The notes: generated by a model not told the origin, from the letters alone. A stretch of 29,638 nucleotides of DNA from an uncultured Oscillibacter sp. (GCA_910577405.1 CAJTMG010000029.1:1-29638); one strand, 5' to 3'; positions 9,054 to 17,111 are shown, numbered from the stretch's first letter. Made by a program: numbers and translations.

Positions 9054-9490
9054 TATGCTCCTCCGACTTCCCAATGCTTGAGCATTCCGAAATCCATTTC
9101 ATCTACAGAGGTCACACGATGGACATTATCAAACGCGCTGTTGATTTGCTGGAAGTTCAAGCCCGGTCGGACTACATTCCCCTTAACGAAAAAGCAGCTG
9201 TCTCCGGTCTGAATCGTCCAATATGGGCTTTGATCCATAGCCATTTCGTATTCTTTGGGCGGCAGATATGTTTGTTGTTTTCCTGATACCCCGTCAACAG
9301 CTTCCGCGTCAAAAGGAATTATCAGGTTGACTGAATCAGCGTTTGTCAGTCCGCTTTCCAGAACGTTGACAGCCTTGGAAGCATCATATAAAACGCCATG
9401 CAATACGGTAATATTCTGTTTTTTTTCAAATGTAACAGGGTCCTCGCCACCAATATTGTAGACGGTTACAGTATGGGGGAACATACTCAT
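9053..9490 (-). CDS. minor capsid protein (head-tail joining)
   Basis: 145 aa from ATG 9490, which overlaps the preceding stop in ATGA and has GGGGGTG 8 nt upstream; the longer open frame extending to 9628 is only an extension into the previous gene. Sequence features SMFPHTVTVYNIGGED, VTFEKKQNITVLHGVLYD and PYWTIQTGDSCFFVKGN fit the Minor_capsid_1 group, the stopper (head completion) proteins found between the connector and gp10-like protein in A118-like phages. Confidence 0.82.
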   Translation of the reverse strand: MSMFPHTVTVYNIGGEDPVTFEKKQNITVLHGVLYDASKAVNVLESGLTNADSVNLIIPFDAEAVDGVSGKQQTYLPPKEYEMAMDQSPYWTIQTGDSCFFVKGNVVRPGLNFQQINSAFDNVHRVTSVDEMDFGMLKHWEVGGA

Positions 9491-9906
9491 CGGGAACACC
9501 CCCAATATCCGTCCGCCTGAAGCATCCCAGTGCTGCCAAGATACAGCAGAACAGCGTCTTTTTTTCGGGCAGAAATCATTTCCAGATCGGTTGCGGTAGC
9601 AGAAGTTGAACCATAAGACCTGGACCATCTTCCTACGGTTTCGCTCATTACTTGAGAAGCGCGATCAGCAGAAAAGGTAGCCGTATTCAGCCGGTTTTCG
9701 TCCTGCAAGACTTCCGCCAGTGCACAAGTTGCATTTTGCACTGCCGTCATGTTGTATCCACTGGCCGTTCTGGACTTCCCGTTGGTGTAATAGTCAACCA
9801 TAGCGGAAGCGCGGACGGCCAGACTGTAGAAATCGGCCTCCGCTATGGCATTCCCGTAGTAATCATTTTTGTAGTAATCGTAATCGGCGTATACCATAGC
9901 GGGCAT
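9487..9906 (-). CDS. head-tail connector protein
   Basis: 139 aa from ATG 9906, which shares one base with the previous stop (TGATG). The sequence begins with a Tyr-rich segment (MPAMVYADYDYYKNDYYG), then an alpha-helical body (AEADFYSLAVRASAMVDYYT, VQNATCALAEVLQDEN) as in gp6-like adaptor proteins. A Ser-rich stretch (GRWSRSYGSTSATATDLE) is typical of Firmicutes phage head-tail adaptors. Adaptors bind under the portal as a dodecameric ring. Assignment is by helical layout and position after the major capsid genes. Confidence 0.78.
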   Translation of the reverse strand: MPAMVYADYDYYKNDYYGNAIAEADFYSLAVRASAMVDYYTNGKSRTASGYNMTAVQNATCALAEVLQDENRLNTATFSADRASQVMSETVGRWSRSYGSTSATATDLEMISARKKDAVLLYLGSTGMLQADGYWGCSR

Positions 9907-10079
9907 CACTCTCCCTTGCGTTTCCTTCCCTTCTTGATCGGCTCTGCAGGCTTTACTTCCTCGATAGGCTCCGCACCCCGTGCAACTGCCGCCGCCACGT
10001 CCTCGACCTCTACAGCCGCGCCGGGGTGGTAATATTCGCCGTTTGCCTTGACGCGGAACGGGAATCTGACCCGCCCCAT
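9906..10079 (-). CDS. small head-cassette protein, 57 aa
   Basis: A short gene between the major capsid stop and the connector start, sharing one base with each neighbour (TGATG at both ends). Starting MGRVRFPFRVKANGEYYHPG, it has a beta-like N-terminus, a Glu/Ala middle (VEVEDVAAAVARGAEPIEE) and a strongly basic end (IKKGRKRKGE). Small proteins of this layout often follow Phage_cap_E capsid genes; the function is unknown, perhaps decoration or a packaged DNA-binding peptide. The compact coupling and good codon structure make it very likely real. Confidence 0.75.
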   Translation of the reverse strand: MGRVRFPFRVKANGEYYHPGAAVEVEDVAAAVARGAEPIEEVKPAEPIKKGRKRKGE

Positions 10080-11146
10080 CAGGCCACCTTGATTACATAA
10101 GTCTCATCCATCCGCTCATAAGAGGGAAGGACGATTTCAGAAACAGTGGTCTTGGTGTTCACCGGGTCGTCAGTTACGGTGACAGCTACAGCGATTCCGG
10201 TGTCTACGATGGAAACATCCGCACCAGAATTGCCCATCAAGGTGCGCTGTTCGGGGGTAGTGCCGTACCAGGTCGTGCCCAAAGGGCCAGCGGGAAGAAG
10301 GGTAACCATATCGTCAGGATAGAACTTATGGGCAGTTCCTTCTTCGTCCTTATACTGCTTTGTGTACACCACAATTGTCACGCCAAGTTCCGTGCTGAAC
10401 AGCTCCCGCACGCGGGCGTCGGTCATCATAACATTTGCGGTCACATTCTGGGCAAGCACGGCGGAACGGATTTTCTTGTTTTTCTTGAGATAACCCATCG
10501 TCTTCTTGCTCATCAGCAGAATAGAAGGCCGGGTGCCAGTAGCCTCCTCCACAGCGTCCTGTGCGGTGGAAATATCGGTCATAGGGTCGGAGTTATCGGA
10601 ATCGTTCCATTTGTCGTTAGCCGTTGTAATCGCCATATAGTTGTTTGCCTTGTAACTGCCGTCGGTGTCGTAGTTGTATTTGTAGGTCACGCCCATGTGT
10701 TCGATAAAGATGCCAGGGGAACCGTCGGCGGGGGCCAGGAGTTGCATCCTCATGCGTTCCGCAACAACCCGTGCGCCTTCCACAAGATTGTCGGTGTCGT
10801 TGAAGATGTTCCGCAGGATGTCCTGTGCGTAAGGGTCATTGGCTTCCTGGACCCTGAGGATATTCTGCTCATCCTCTTCCTTTACCAGCATGGATTCCCG
10901 AAAAAAAGCCATTTCGTTTTTCTCGACCCGGAACCCTTCACGGGCGCGGAGGGTGGACTTTGCATCAAAATTGGACGGCGCCAAAGAAACCGGCAGCCCC
11001 TTGTGGCTCTTGATCAACTTGAGGTCCAGGCCCAGTTTCTGCTCGGAGGGGAAAAGACCCTCGCCCAAATAGGGCATACGATTGCTTGCCGCCTGCGTTT
11101 CACGGGCCGCAACAGCACGCGCGCTGAAAATATCGGTAATTCTCAT
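10079..11146 (-). CDS. major capsid protein (Phage_cap_E family)
   Basis: 355 aa, start ATG 11146 behind AGGAGGAAG and overlapping the decoration gene stop by one base. It matches the lambda gpE-type major capsid family (HK97 fold): IFSARAVAARETQ at the start, PSNFDAKSTLRAREGF, the E-loop region with EMAFFRESMLVKEEDEQNI, the DILRNIFNDTDNLVEGARVVAERMRMQ helix, and LLPAGPLGTTWYGTTPEQRTLM near the C-terminus. Length is normal for the family (330-360 aa). It forms the shell on the Gp20-type scaffold encoded two genes upstream. Confidence 0.93.
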   Translation of the reverse strand: MRITDIFSARAVAARETQAASNRMPYLGEGLFPSEQKLGLDLKLIKSHKGLPVSLAPSNFDAKSTLRAREGFRVEKNEMAFFRESMLVKEEDEQNILRVQEANDPYAQDILRNIFNDTDNLVEGARVVAERMRMQLLAPADGSPGIFIEHMGVTYKYNYDTDGSYKANNYMAITTANDKWNDSDNSDPMTDISTAQDAVEEATGTRPSILLMSKKTMGYLKKNKKIRSAVLAQNVTANVMMTDARVRELFSTELGVTIVVYTKQYKDEEGTAHKFYPDDMVTLLPAGPLGTTWYGTTPEQRTLMGNSGADVSIVDTGIAVAVTVTDDPVNTKTTVSEIVLPSYERMDETYVIKVA

Positions 11147-11496
11147 TATTTTTCTTCCTCCTTCATGAAAGTAATCCGTGGCATAGCGGCTTTCATGGCG
11201 GTATCGATCGTCACGCCGCTGTGAGTATTCGCAATGCTCTCATTGATGGTTCCCATGTACACCACAGTCCCCTGGGGACGGTCCTCGTACACGTCGCTCA
11301 GCAGGATGCCGAACACGTCTTCTGCCCCTGTTGCTTTTTGCCCGTCCCTCGTCATAGGAGTTCCAGCCTTGCACACGCCATCGGAAAATGCGGCAGTGTC
11401 CAGGGTAACGGCCTCCCCTTCATAGTCGCTTTTGTAAAGAATTTCCACATTGCCGGATACGGTTTCCAGCGTGTTCTTCATAGGCGCTTTTGCCAT
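11146..11496 (-). CDS. head decoration-like protein
   Basis: 116 aa from ATG 11496 (MAKAPMKNTLE), chosen for the AGGAGGTAATTAAA site; upstream in-frame codons lie in the scaffold end. The protein is beta-rich with a GxPxTRDGQKATGAEDVFGILLSDVYE segment and a tail TAMKAAMPRITFMKEEEK. Its place between scaffold and major capsid is where head-decoration (gpD/gp8-like) proteins occur, and the residues around PRITFM are typical of such small capsid-associated proteins. Function is inferred from position and layout. Confidence 0.7.
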   Translation of the reverse strand: MAKAPMKNTLETVSGNVEILYKSDYEGEAVTLDTAAFSDGVCKAGTPMTRDGQKATGAEDVFGILLSDVYEDRPQGTVVYMGTINESIANTHSGVTIDTAMKAAMPRITFMKEEEK

Positions 11497-11497
11497 T

Positions 11498-12112
11498 TTA
11501 ATTACCTCCTGTATACATCGAAATAATGTCGTTTGCGCTTTTTGCACGGTCAGCGGCGGATTTCCCAAGTGCTTCTGCTATCTGCTCCCCGGCAGTTTTG
11601 GAAGTATTGGGTACTCCGCCAGCAGGCCGGCCGAAATGAGGAGCGGGCTTGTCCGGTGCAAACGCTTCCGGGTCTGCCTTTTTCGCCTCTTCCAGGTATT
11701 TGTCAAATCCGTCCAGTTTGCCGTCCTTGATTTCCAGTTTCTTTTCTTTGAGGCCAGCCACAAACGCCGACTTTGCTCCCTTGCTGGAGAATTTCAGGTC
11801 TGACACATGGTTTGTCACAGCAGCGTCATAGTCCCGCTCCGCAATCTCTGCCTTGTGCGCTTCACTCTCTGTGATATATTTGGACTGTAAGTCTTCCAAT
11901 TGCTTTTTGGTAGCCTCAGCGTCACCAGCAATCTTTTTCAGATCCTCCAAGTCCTTTTCGCGATCCGCAAGAGTGGCCTGTGCTCTCTCAAGATCCTCTT
12001 TTGCGGCGGCAGTTTTAGCCTTTTCCTTTTCAAGGTCTGCGCCATTCTCATTCATGATCTTGTCCACGTTTTCCTTTTCGAGGCCCATTGCCTCCAGAAA
12101 TTCACGTTTCAT
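11498..12112 (-). CDS. capsid scaffold protein, Phage GP20 family
   Basis: 204 aa, start ATG 12112 behind AAAGGACAAA. It fits the phage minor structural GP20 (scaffold) family: short N-terminal region KREFLEAMGLEKENVDKIM, a long coiled coil (residues ~25-95; ADLEKEKAKTAAAKEDLERA, DREKDLEDLKKIAGD), and a C-terminal part with Pro/Ala/Gly content (PDKPAPHFGRPAGGVPN). The internal assembly core is usually lost from the mature head. It is the first gene after the structured leader at 12113-12291. Confidence 0.9.
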   Translation of the reverse strand: MKREFLEAMGLEKENVDKIMNENGADLEKEKAKTAAAKEDLERAQATLADREKDLEDLKKIAGDAEATKKQLEDLQSKYITESEAHKAEIAERDYDAAVTNHVSDLKFSSKGAKSAFVAGLKEKKLEIKDGKLDGFDKYLEEAKKADPEAFAPDKPAPHFGRPAGGVPNTSKTAGEQIAEALGKSAADRAKSANDIISMYTGGN

Positions 12113-12291
12113 TTTGTCCTTTCACAGCTACGCTTTTTCTACGTGGGTCGCTTCCACTTGCTGCCCGTAGTTTTACGCCGTCGGGACGGGCAAGATCGTA
12201 TAAAACCGCGTTCTTTGCGGGTTTTACCAAGAGAAAGAGCCACCAGCTACCGAAAATTTCTAGGCAACTGATGGCTCAAAGGCTCATGTGC
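12113..12291 (-). ncRNA. structured non-coding leader upstream of the scaffold gene
   Basis: There is no convincing gene in these 179 nt. On the minus strand the RNA can form a 15-bp stem (12237-12277, listed separately), a second hairpin around AAAACCCGC and GCGGTTTT, and GC-rich pairing between TGCCCGT and ACGGGCA further 3'. Several elements fit an attenuator or leader that separates the ORF6N gene from the main capsid genes. Which structure forms is not shown; it may simply be intergenic remains of moron insertion. Confidence 0.4.
12237..12277 (-). terminator. long stem-loop, candidate intrinsic terminator or attenuator
   Basis: The arms 12263-12277 and 12237-12251 pair over 15 bp with an 11-nt loop. 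All three non-Watson-Crick positions become G-U wobbles in the minus-strand RNA but would be C-A mismatches in the plus-strand RNA, which shows the structure belongs to the minus-strand transcript. The stem is followed on that strand by TTTCTCTT, a U-rich but imperfect tract. It begins 14 nt after the ORF6N stop, a normal spacing for a terminator. Confidence 0.5.
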
Positions 12292-13031
12292 TTAGCTCAT
12301 ATTCAAGATTTCCCGGAGGCGTTCAATTCCTTTCTCGTTGTACCTCCATGTAGGGACCTGCTTTGCGCTATGCGGCGACTTGTCCCAAACTTCTACGCCA
12401 TACTCCGGGGTCTTAACGTGGTGTTCATTGGCCAACCTGCCAACCATGTTTGCGCTGATGCCGCCCAATATCTCTCCGACTTCCTTCGCGGTGTAAGTAC
12501 GTCCACTGGTTTCCGGCAAAGGAAGCGCTTCCTTCCCGGCCATAACCGCGCTGGCATAGTGAGCGCAAATCTGCCTGTATTCCGGGATGGGATTCAGTTC
12601 TGCCAGTTTCCGCCACTCGGAGGCAAGGCGGGCGCGACTGTTGTTCAGCTTGGCCTCGGCCAGGACCGCCTTTGCGGTATCCTGTGCGGCTTTTCGGCGA
12701 TGTTCCGGAGTAGAGCGGAAGTAGGTGTTGACCAACTGCCGCTGAACTGCCCAAGCAAGGTCGTCCGTGAAGGACTTTACCAGCATTAGGTAACCGGATT
12801 CCGTGATGAGGGTGACAATCTGCGGTGTTCCTCCCTGGGGGCGTTCAATACCAAGCGTCCGGATTTCGGACGGCTGGTCCAACTGAAAGAAATCAATCTC
12901 TTCAATGAAGTGTTTCTTGTTGTCGTTGAAGCGCTTGCGGGCCGTGCCTTGAGGGTGACCACCCTCTGCCCACAGTACTCCTTGATCGGGAGTTCCATAC
13001 GATTGATGGTAACTTTCAGTTCGTGACTCAT
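12292..13031 (-). pseudogene. ORF6N-domain antirepressor, frameshifted in its N-terminal domain
   Basis: From ATG 13031 one frame reads MSHELKVTINRMELPIKEYC then GQRVVTLK, the normal N-terminus of an ORF6N domain. The domain then continues in another frame as GTARKRFNDNKKHFIEEIDF followed by VTLITESGYLMLVKSF, ending in a KilA/antirepressor-type C-terminal domain (TYTAKEVGEILGG, SANMVGRLANEHHVKT, SAKQVPTWRYNEKG). The ~10 residues usually found between VVTLK and GTARKRF are missing, so a deletion not divisible by three has both shortened the domain and changed frame. A 253-aa product could be made from an upstream ATG in the second frame, but its first ~35 residues would be nonsense. Intact relatives bind DNA and control phage induction. 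Confidence 0.8.
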
Positions 13032-13049
13032 GGTTCATATTCCTTTCTT

Positions 13050-13217
13050 TCAAAAGATTTTTATTTCACCCGTCCAGGTACATTTCGACCCGTCCGGGAG
13101 TTTCCCTCTGCATTTTGCCAGAAGCCCACGGCATACGGCCCCAATCTCCACTGGATGGAGTTTTTTCCCGCAGACCGGGCAGCAAAACCAATCCCGTCCG
13201 TTAATGTGCTTAATCAA
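13050..13217 (-). CDS. small zinc-ribbon protein (Com-like), 55 aa
   Basis: The best start is TTG at 13217 because GAGGTGG lies 6 nt upstream; an ATG 15 nt further up has no ribosome site. The product, MIKHINGRDWFCCPVCGKKL then CRGLLAKCRGKLPDGSKCTW, has a CxxC knuckle and later single cysteines, the layout of a single zinc ribbon as in Mu Com and related phage translation or transcription regulators. It sits between the minor capsid remnant and the ORF6N gene. The Com identity is tentative; a zinc-binding regulator is the safer statement. Confidence 0.6.
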   Translation of the reverse strand: MIKHINGRDWFCCPVCGKKLHPVEIGAVCRGLLAKCRGKLPDGSKCTWTGEIKIF

Positions 13218-13247
13218 AGGTGACCACCTCATTTCCAACAAATAAGT

Positions 13248-13656
13248 TTATGGGTACAGCACTTTCATTCTTTCCCGCTGTTCCGGAAGCCCCTCCGCCT
13301 TGCTGAACTGCCGGTACTTCTCATTCAGCCTCCGCAGGCGGATATTCGCGGCCTGGGCCTCTTTGGTAAGCCCGGCGGCCTCGTAGGCGGTCTTGAGGCG
13401 TTTCTGCTTTCGGATTGTGCGCTCTATGCGGCGCTGCATCTGGGTGGCCTGGTAATCGTCGTACTCTCGGCCCTCAAAGACGATTTTAGGGCGGTTCTCC
13501 GGCTTCATGGATTCAAGCTCTTCGTCGCTATAGGCCCGCTCTGATACGCCCTCTATGTATGGCCAGAAACTATGCCGTACATCGGCAGTTCGCCCCACCA
13601 ATGCCGGTCACGGAACCATAGCCGCACTTTTCCACAAAATCGGGGTATTCTGCCAT
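13248..13656 (-). pseudogene. minor capsid protein, detached C-terminal part with a frameshift
   Basis: From ATG 13656 (site AGGAGGTGAGGCA) the frame reads MAEYPDFVEKCGYGSVTGIG then GANCR and hits TAG at codon 29. The same protein continues in the +1 frame as HSFWPYIEGVSERAYSDEEL, MKPENRPKIVFEGREYDDYQ and LNEKYRQFSKAEGLPEQRER, the conserved C-terminus of the Phage_min_cap2 family (normal text is GxNCRHSFxPxxEGVSERAY). Comparison shows a 7-nt insertion (ATGTACG or equivalent) between the codons for CR and H. Together with the N-terminal part at 14203-15039 this makes one ancestral gene, now separated by a methyltransferase gene. Confidence 0.82.
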
Positions 13657-13667
13657 TGCCTCACCTC

Positions 13668-14183
13668 CTATCGGCGGCTGGGGGTGGGCCATGCTTCTTC
13701 ATGCTCAAACTTCATAAAGCACCCCCAGAATGTTTTCGACTGCTTTCCGCTGTGGTGCCCAAACAATGGCTTTTGCCCAATCGCTCTCCAAACTTTCTCG
13801 GCGGGAATGTCGTATTCCGACCACTTAAAAATAAGTACTCCGTCCGGTTTCAGGACACGCATGCACTCCGCAAATCCATCGTGCAACATCTGAGGCCAGC
13901 TATCATCCAATTTGCCGTATTTTTTGACCAGCCACGCTGTTTCCTTTGCGCCAGTTAGGTGGGGCGGATCGAACACGACCAGGGAAAAGGAGCAATCGGT
14001 AAACGGAAGGGCAGTGAAGTCACAGAGAATATCAGGGTCTATGCTCAGTGAGCAGTTTTCGGCATTCTTCCAAAGGTTGCGGTATTTCTCCCGCCGCCGG
14101 TCGCAATACACAGCGGCGGGATGGTGTTTATCAAACCACATCGTGCGGGGCCCGCACGTCACATCAAGAATTTTCTTCTCCAT
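13668..14183 (-). CDS. SAM-dependent DNA methyltransferase (DPPHL type) inserted in the minor capsid gene
   Basis: 171 aa from ATG 14183 (GAGG 9 nt upstream; homologs I know start near MxxKILDxTCG). SAM-binding motif I is ILDVTCGPRTMWFD (residues 5-18), followed by CD at about 28 and catalytic motif IV DPPH at 72-75. The C-terminal half MRVLKPDGVLIFKWSE and KPLFGHHSGKQSKTFW fits the small phage methyltransferases widespread in Firmicutes phages. It probably methylates DNA bases against host restriction; specificity is unknown. It lies exactly between the two halves of the minor capsid gene, starting 20 nt after the N-terminal part ends and stopping 12 nt before the C-terminal part starts. An upstream ATG at 14198 is possible. 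Confidence 0.85.
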   Translation of the reverse strand: MEKKILDVTCGPRTMWFDKHHPAAVYCDRRREKYRNLWKNAENCSLSIDPDILCDFTALPFTDCSFSLVVFDPPHLTGAKETAWLVKKYGKLDDSWPQMLHDGFAECMRVLKPDGVLIFKWSEYDIPAEKVWRAIGQKPLFGHHSGKQSKTFWGCFMKFEHEEAWPTPSRR

Positions 14184-14202
14184 CTTCGATTTCCTCATTG
14201 TT

Positions 14203-15039
14203 TTATCCCCACCGCCAGCGATAAACCTTTCCCTGCCACGCGGCATGATTCTCCCACCCGTTTGGCCCGTCTATGTTCCGCGCCCCCAGGTGGGCTGTGG
14301 TCTCCACCAAATCGGTCTCCAGGTAGTCCATTGACTGTTCCCGGTACTTCTGGTTGAGCTGGTTCACGCCAGTCATTACGGCGCGGCGTGCGGCAACGTC
14401 AATGTGGTCCCGATGTCCTTTTTTCATTCCTGGTTTCTTCTCATACTGGACATATCCTTTGTTACCGTCGCTGTCCACCATCAGGCCTCCGCTGGCCAGT
14501 TCCTTTACTGTGCGGCTGATTGCCTGATTGTAACTGATAGCTCCGCTCTCAACCTCCATGACGGCCCGGTCCAGCGCCCACTGATAGATTTTCGCAGGCG
14601 GTAGCAGGACTTTTTCCCCGCCTTTTGTAACAATAAAACCCATCGACCGGGTGATATTTCGCAGTTCATTTTTGGTCTGTTTTCGGATTGCCTCTACCAC
14701 TGCTGCGTCCACCAGCGTTTCAGGTTTGGTTACATGGGCAAGGTCGATCAGTTCTGTGTAGTACGCCTGATTCCTTGCTACAACATCGTCAAAGAGCTTG
14801 TCCAGCTTTTTCATGCTGATGTTGTTGGTGTTGGCGATAGCTTTTTTGATGTCGTCCAAAGGGATCCCATGGGACCGCAGAGCTTTGATCGCGTCTACCG
14901 TGACTTCGTTCAGCTCCCCGGCAACATTCAGGCGGGAACAGATTTCTTGCAGAAGCGTGTCTTCCAGGCCGCGATACAGTTCGGCGAGCTCCTCTGGCAG
15001 GGCATCCAGCACGGCAGGGGTAAAAGGATACTTCACCAA
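14203..15039 (-). pseudogene. minor capsid protein, N-terminal part (Phage_min_cap2)
   Basis: 278 aa from TTG 15039 or, more likely, GTG 15036 (AAGGGG 8 nt upstream). The protein (VKYPFTPAVLDALPEELAEL, KKLDKLFDDVVARNQAYYTE, KYREQSMDYLETDLVETTAH, WENHAAWQGKVYRW) is the N-terminal two-thirds of a phage minor capsid protein 2. In that family the text after WQGKVY continues into a GYG...GxNCRHSF block; here it stops at TAA after RWRWG and the missing block reappears at 13656. It is made in the head next to the portal and may still be translated as a truncated protein, so the label pseudogene refers to the split gene as a whole. Confidence 0.8.
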
Positions 15040-15048
15040 ATCAACCCC

Positions 15049-15699
15049 TTATGCAGCCAACTGACGGAGTGCGTTATTCTTCTGAATAAATTCCTTCACT
15101 TGATTGTACTCCCAGCCGCAATCCACAAGACCGCTGACAAGGCATTCCATAGATTGGACCGCCTGAAGTTCCTCCTGGGTGAAGCAGTCCCGGAGGCTGT
15201 CGGTTTTCTGGATTCCGAACTTCTTCCGAAGCTGTTTAGCGTCCATACCGAAAAGGACCTTATAGATACAGTTTGTGTAAGTGGAATAGGCATGGACATG
15301 CATCCGGGTGTTCTCCGTAGACTGCTGAAGCGCTTTGGTCAGTGCCTGCCGGACGGCGATTCCTTTCTCACGTTCCACTTTTTTACCCATAAGGGCGGCT
15401 TCCATGGCGTTGAACTGCCGGATATAGGCTTCTTTGAACTTCATGGCCAGTTCGCCGGTATAGCCCATCACCAGAAGGGTAAAACCGTCGCGAGTCATGA
15501 CATATGCTTTCTGCTGGCGACCTCTGGAATCCACATAAGCAATATCGCCAAAATTGGCGGCATTAAATTCCGGGCTGCATCCCAATTCGCGGATATCACG
15601 CATAACCTTGTCATGCGCTTTCCCAAAGGTCTCTGCCACGTCCAGACTTGTCACCGCCGCCCGTTCCTCGCATCCGAATTTCATAATTTCTACCAACAT
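15049..15699 (-). CDS. Rha-family antirepressor / transcriptional regulator
   Basis: 216 aa from ATG 15699 (AAAGGA about 9 nt upstream; an in-frame TTG at 15708 lies too close to it). The N-terminal domain reads VTSLDVAETFGKAHDKVMRD, IRELGCSPEFNAANFGDIAY and AYVMTRDGFTLLVMGYTGEL, AMKFKEAYIRQFNAME, which is the Rha (phage_pRha) domain almost word for word. The C-terminal part (LRKKFGIQKTDSLRDC...) resembles the ORF6C-like effector domain often joined to it. Rha relatives interfere with repressor control. It lies inside the structural operon between portal and minor capsid, 10 nt after the latter's start region, which is an unusual place for a regulator. Confidence 0.88.
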   Translation of the reverse strand: MLVEIMKFGCEERAAVTSLDVAETFGKAHDKVMRDIRELGCSPEFNAANFGDIAYVDSRGRQQKAYVMTRDGFTLLVMGYTGELAMKFKEAYIRQFNAMEAALMGKKVEREKGIAVRQALTKALQQSTENTRMHVHAYSTYTNCIYKVLFGMDAKQLRKKFGIQKTDSLRDCFTQEELQAVQSMECLVSGLVDCGWEYNQVKEFIQKNNALRQLAA

Positions 15700-15722
15700 T
15701 TTTATCAATCCTTTCTGTTGAC

Positions 15723-17111
15723 TTACTCCACCTCGTTTTGTTCCTCTGTGACCATTTCCTCCATGCTAGGCATCATGGCCAGGGCCTCCGCCTCTGTGAC
15801 ATCGTACTTGCGCATGATGTATATCTCCGGCCTGATAAGACCCGCTGCTACATCGTTGCGCATATCTGCAAGAGCAAGCTGTTTTGTGTTGGTGTCCTCA
15901 AGGATAGAATCACCCCACTCGTATGTAACGCTGTAATCACCAGCAGGAGCGAGATTGTACAGTCCTGCCATAACAGACATGGCGTAAATCAGACCGTCAA
16001 GAGTACTCCCCAAATTCTGCTTAATCCCTTCAATGGTTGTATACATACGCTGTTTTGTGGATTCTATTTCCGTTGCGGTTTTTTCAACAGACTGCGGGTC
16101 GGAAATGGTGCCGAAAGCTAAACCGACGTTGAATTCAATTTGCTTCAAAATGCTCTGGAACCCGGCATATACGCTGCTGTCACGGTACTCTGGGGAAAAT
16201 TCATGGAGAAGATCTCCATTTTCACTATAGAACGGGCCGAAAGCATATAATCTATCGAGTCCGAACTTTTCAATATTAACTTGCGAATTTTCTCCAAAAA
16301 TCTTACGCTCACCGCTTTTATACTCCCATTGCAGCCGTTCCCACTGAATGTCGGCCTGCCTTATCAGCTCCACAGCATCTGCATACATGGACACGCCAAC
16401 GCCGCTGTCTGGATGCAGTTTGTTAGCTATTGGCGTTCGGAAGTAGGCGAAAAGTGGATGTTCAATGTCTTCAACCGAAATTTCTTCATTCAGATCAGCC
16501 CATTCTGGCACAGTGTTTAGGCTAACTGGATTTCCGACAGAACCGTTTTGTGTGCTTTCAAATGCCCGATTTCGGATAACATACCGCCCGTTTTCAAACT
16601 GATGGTCTTCAAGTTTGACGTAATATTTTTCGCCGCTCTTGATCCCCTCTTTGAACACGCCGCCAACGCATTCTCCGGAAATGTCAAAACGAGTCGGCTG
16701 GAAGGTATTGGGGCCGCAATAGCTAACTAAAATACGGTCGTTGAATATGTACGGTTTGAATGCTCCGCTGCCAAGAGCAAGGAATGTCTCTAAAGCTGGC
16801 TGAAACCGTTTTTGCGCATTGGAAAATTGCTCCATTAAATAGTTCCCCGCCGCGCCATCTATGGTCACTTTCAATTCGGAAAGTGTAGGTCTTGCCAATT
16901 CCCTGCAAATTGACGCTGGGATATTGAGCGAAATTACATCATGAGTCAGCCAATAAGCCTGACCTATATAGAGGCTGTTCCAGAAATTGATTTCATCCAT
17001 TTCCGAACGGGTGATTGCAGGCGTTACGTCAAATTCCCGTTTTACGGATCCTTCTGGGAAACCGATAAGACAATTTTTAAGTTTTCCAAAAATTCCGCTG
17101 AAAAATGGCAT
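15723..17111 (-). CDS. phage portal protein (A118/SPP1-like)
   Basis: 462 aa, starting directly after the terminase stop (GGGAGATACGTTAA-ATG). It fits the A118-type portal family: INFWNSLYIGQAYW and SLNIPASICRELARPTLSEL near the N-terminus, EQFSNAQKRFQPALETFLAL, GSGAFKPYIFNDRILVSYCG, the ADLNEEISVEDIEHPLFAYF block, TATEIESTKQRMYTTIEGIK helix and an acidic C-terminus. Twelve copies form the DNA channel at one head vertex and bind the terminase and the adaptor. Length is normal. Confidence 0.9.
   Translation of the reverse strand: MPFFSGIFGKLKNCLIGFPEGSVKREFDVTPAITRSEMDEINFWNSLYIGQAYWLTHDVISLNIPASICRELARPTLSELKVTIDGAAGNYLMEQFSNAQKRFQPALETFLALGSGAFKPYIFNDRILVSYCGPNTFQPTRFDISGECVGGVFKEGIKSGEKYYVKLEDHQFENGRYVIRNRAFESTQNGSVGNPVSLNTVPEWADLNEEISVEDIEHPLFAYFRTPIANKLHPDSGVGVSMYADAVELIRQADIQWERLQWEYKSGERKIFGENSQVNIEKFGLDRLYAFGPFYSENGDLLHEFSPEYRDSSVYAGFQSILKQIEFNVGLAFGTISDPQSVEKTATEIESTKQRMYTTIEGIKQNLGSTLDGLIYAMSVMAGLYNLAPAGDYSVTYEWGDSILEDTNTKQLALADMRNDVAAGLIRPEIYIMRKYDVTEAEALAMMPSMEEMVTEEQNEVE

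Noticed and set aside
14734..15936. 400-aa plus-strand open frame
   Set aside because: Antisense shadow of the minor capsid N-terminal part, Rha gene and portal end; no ribosome site or family resemblance.
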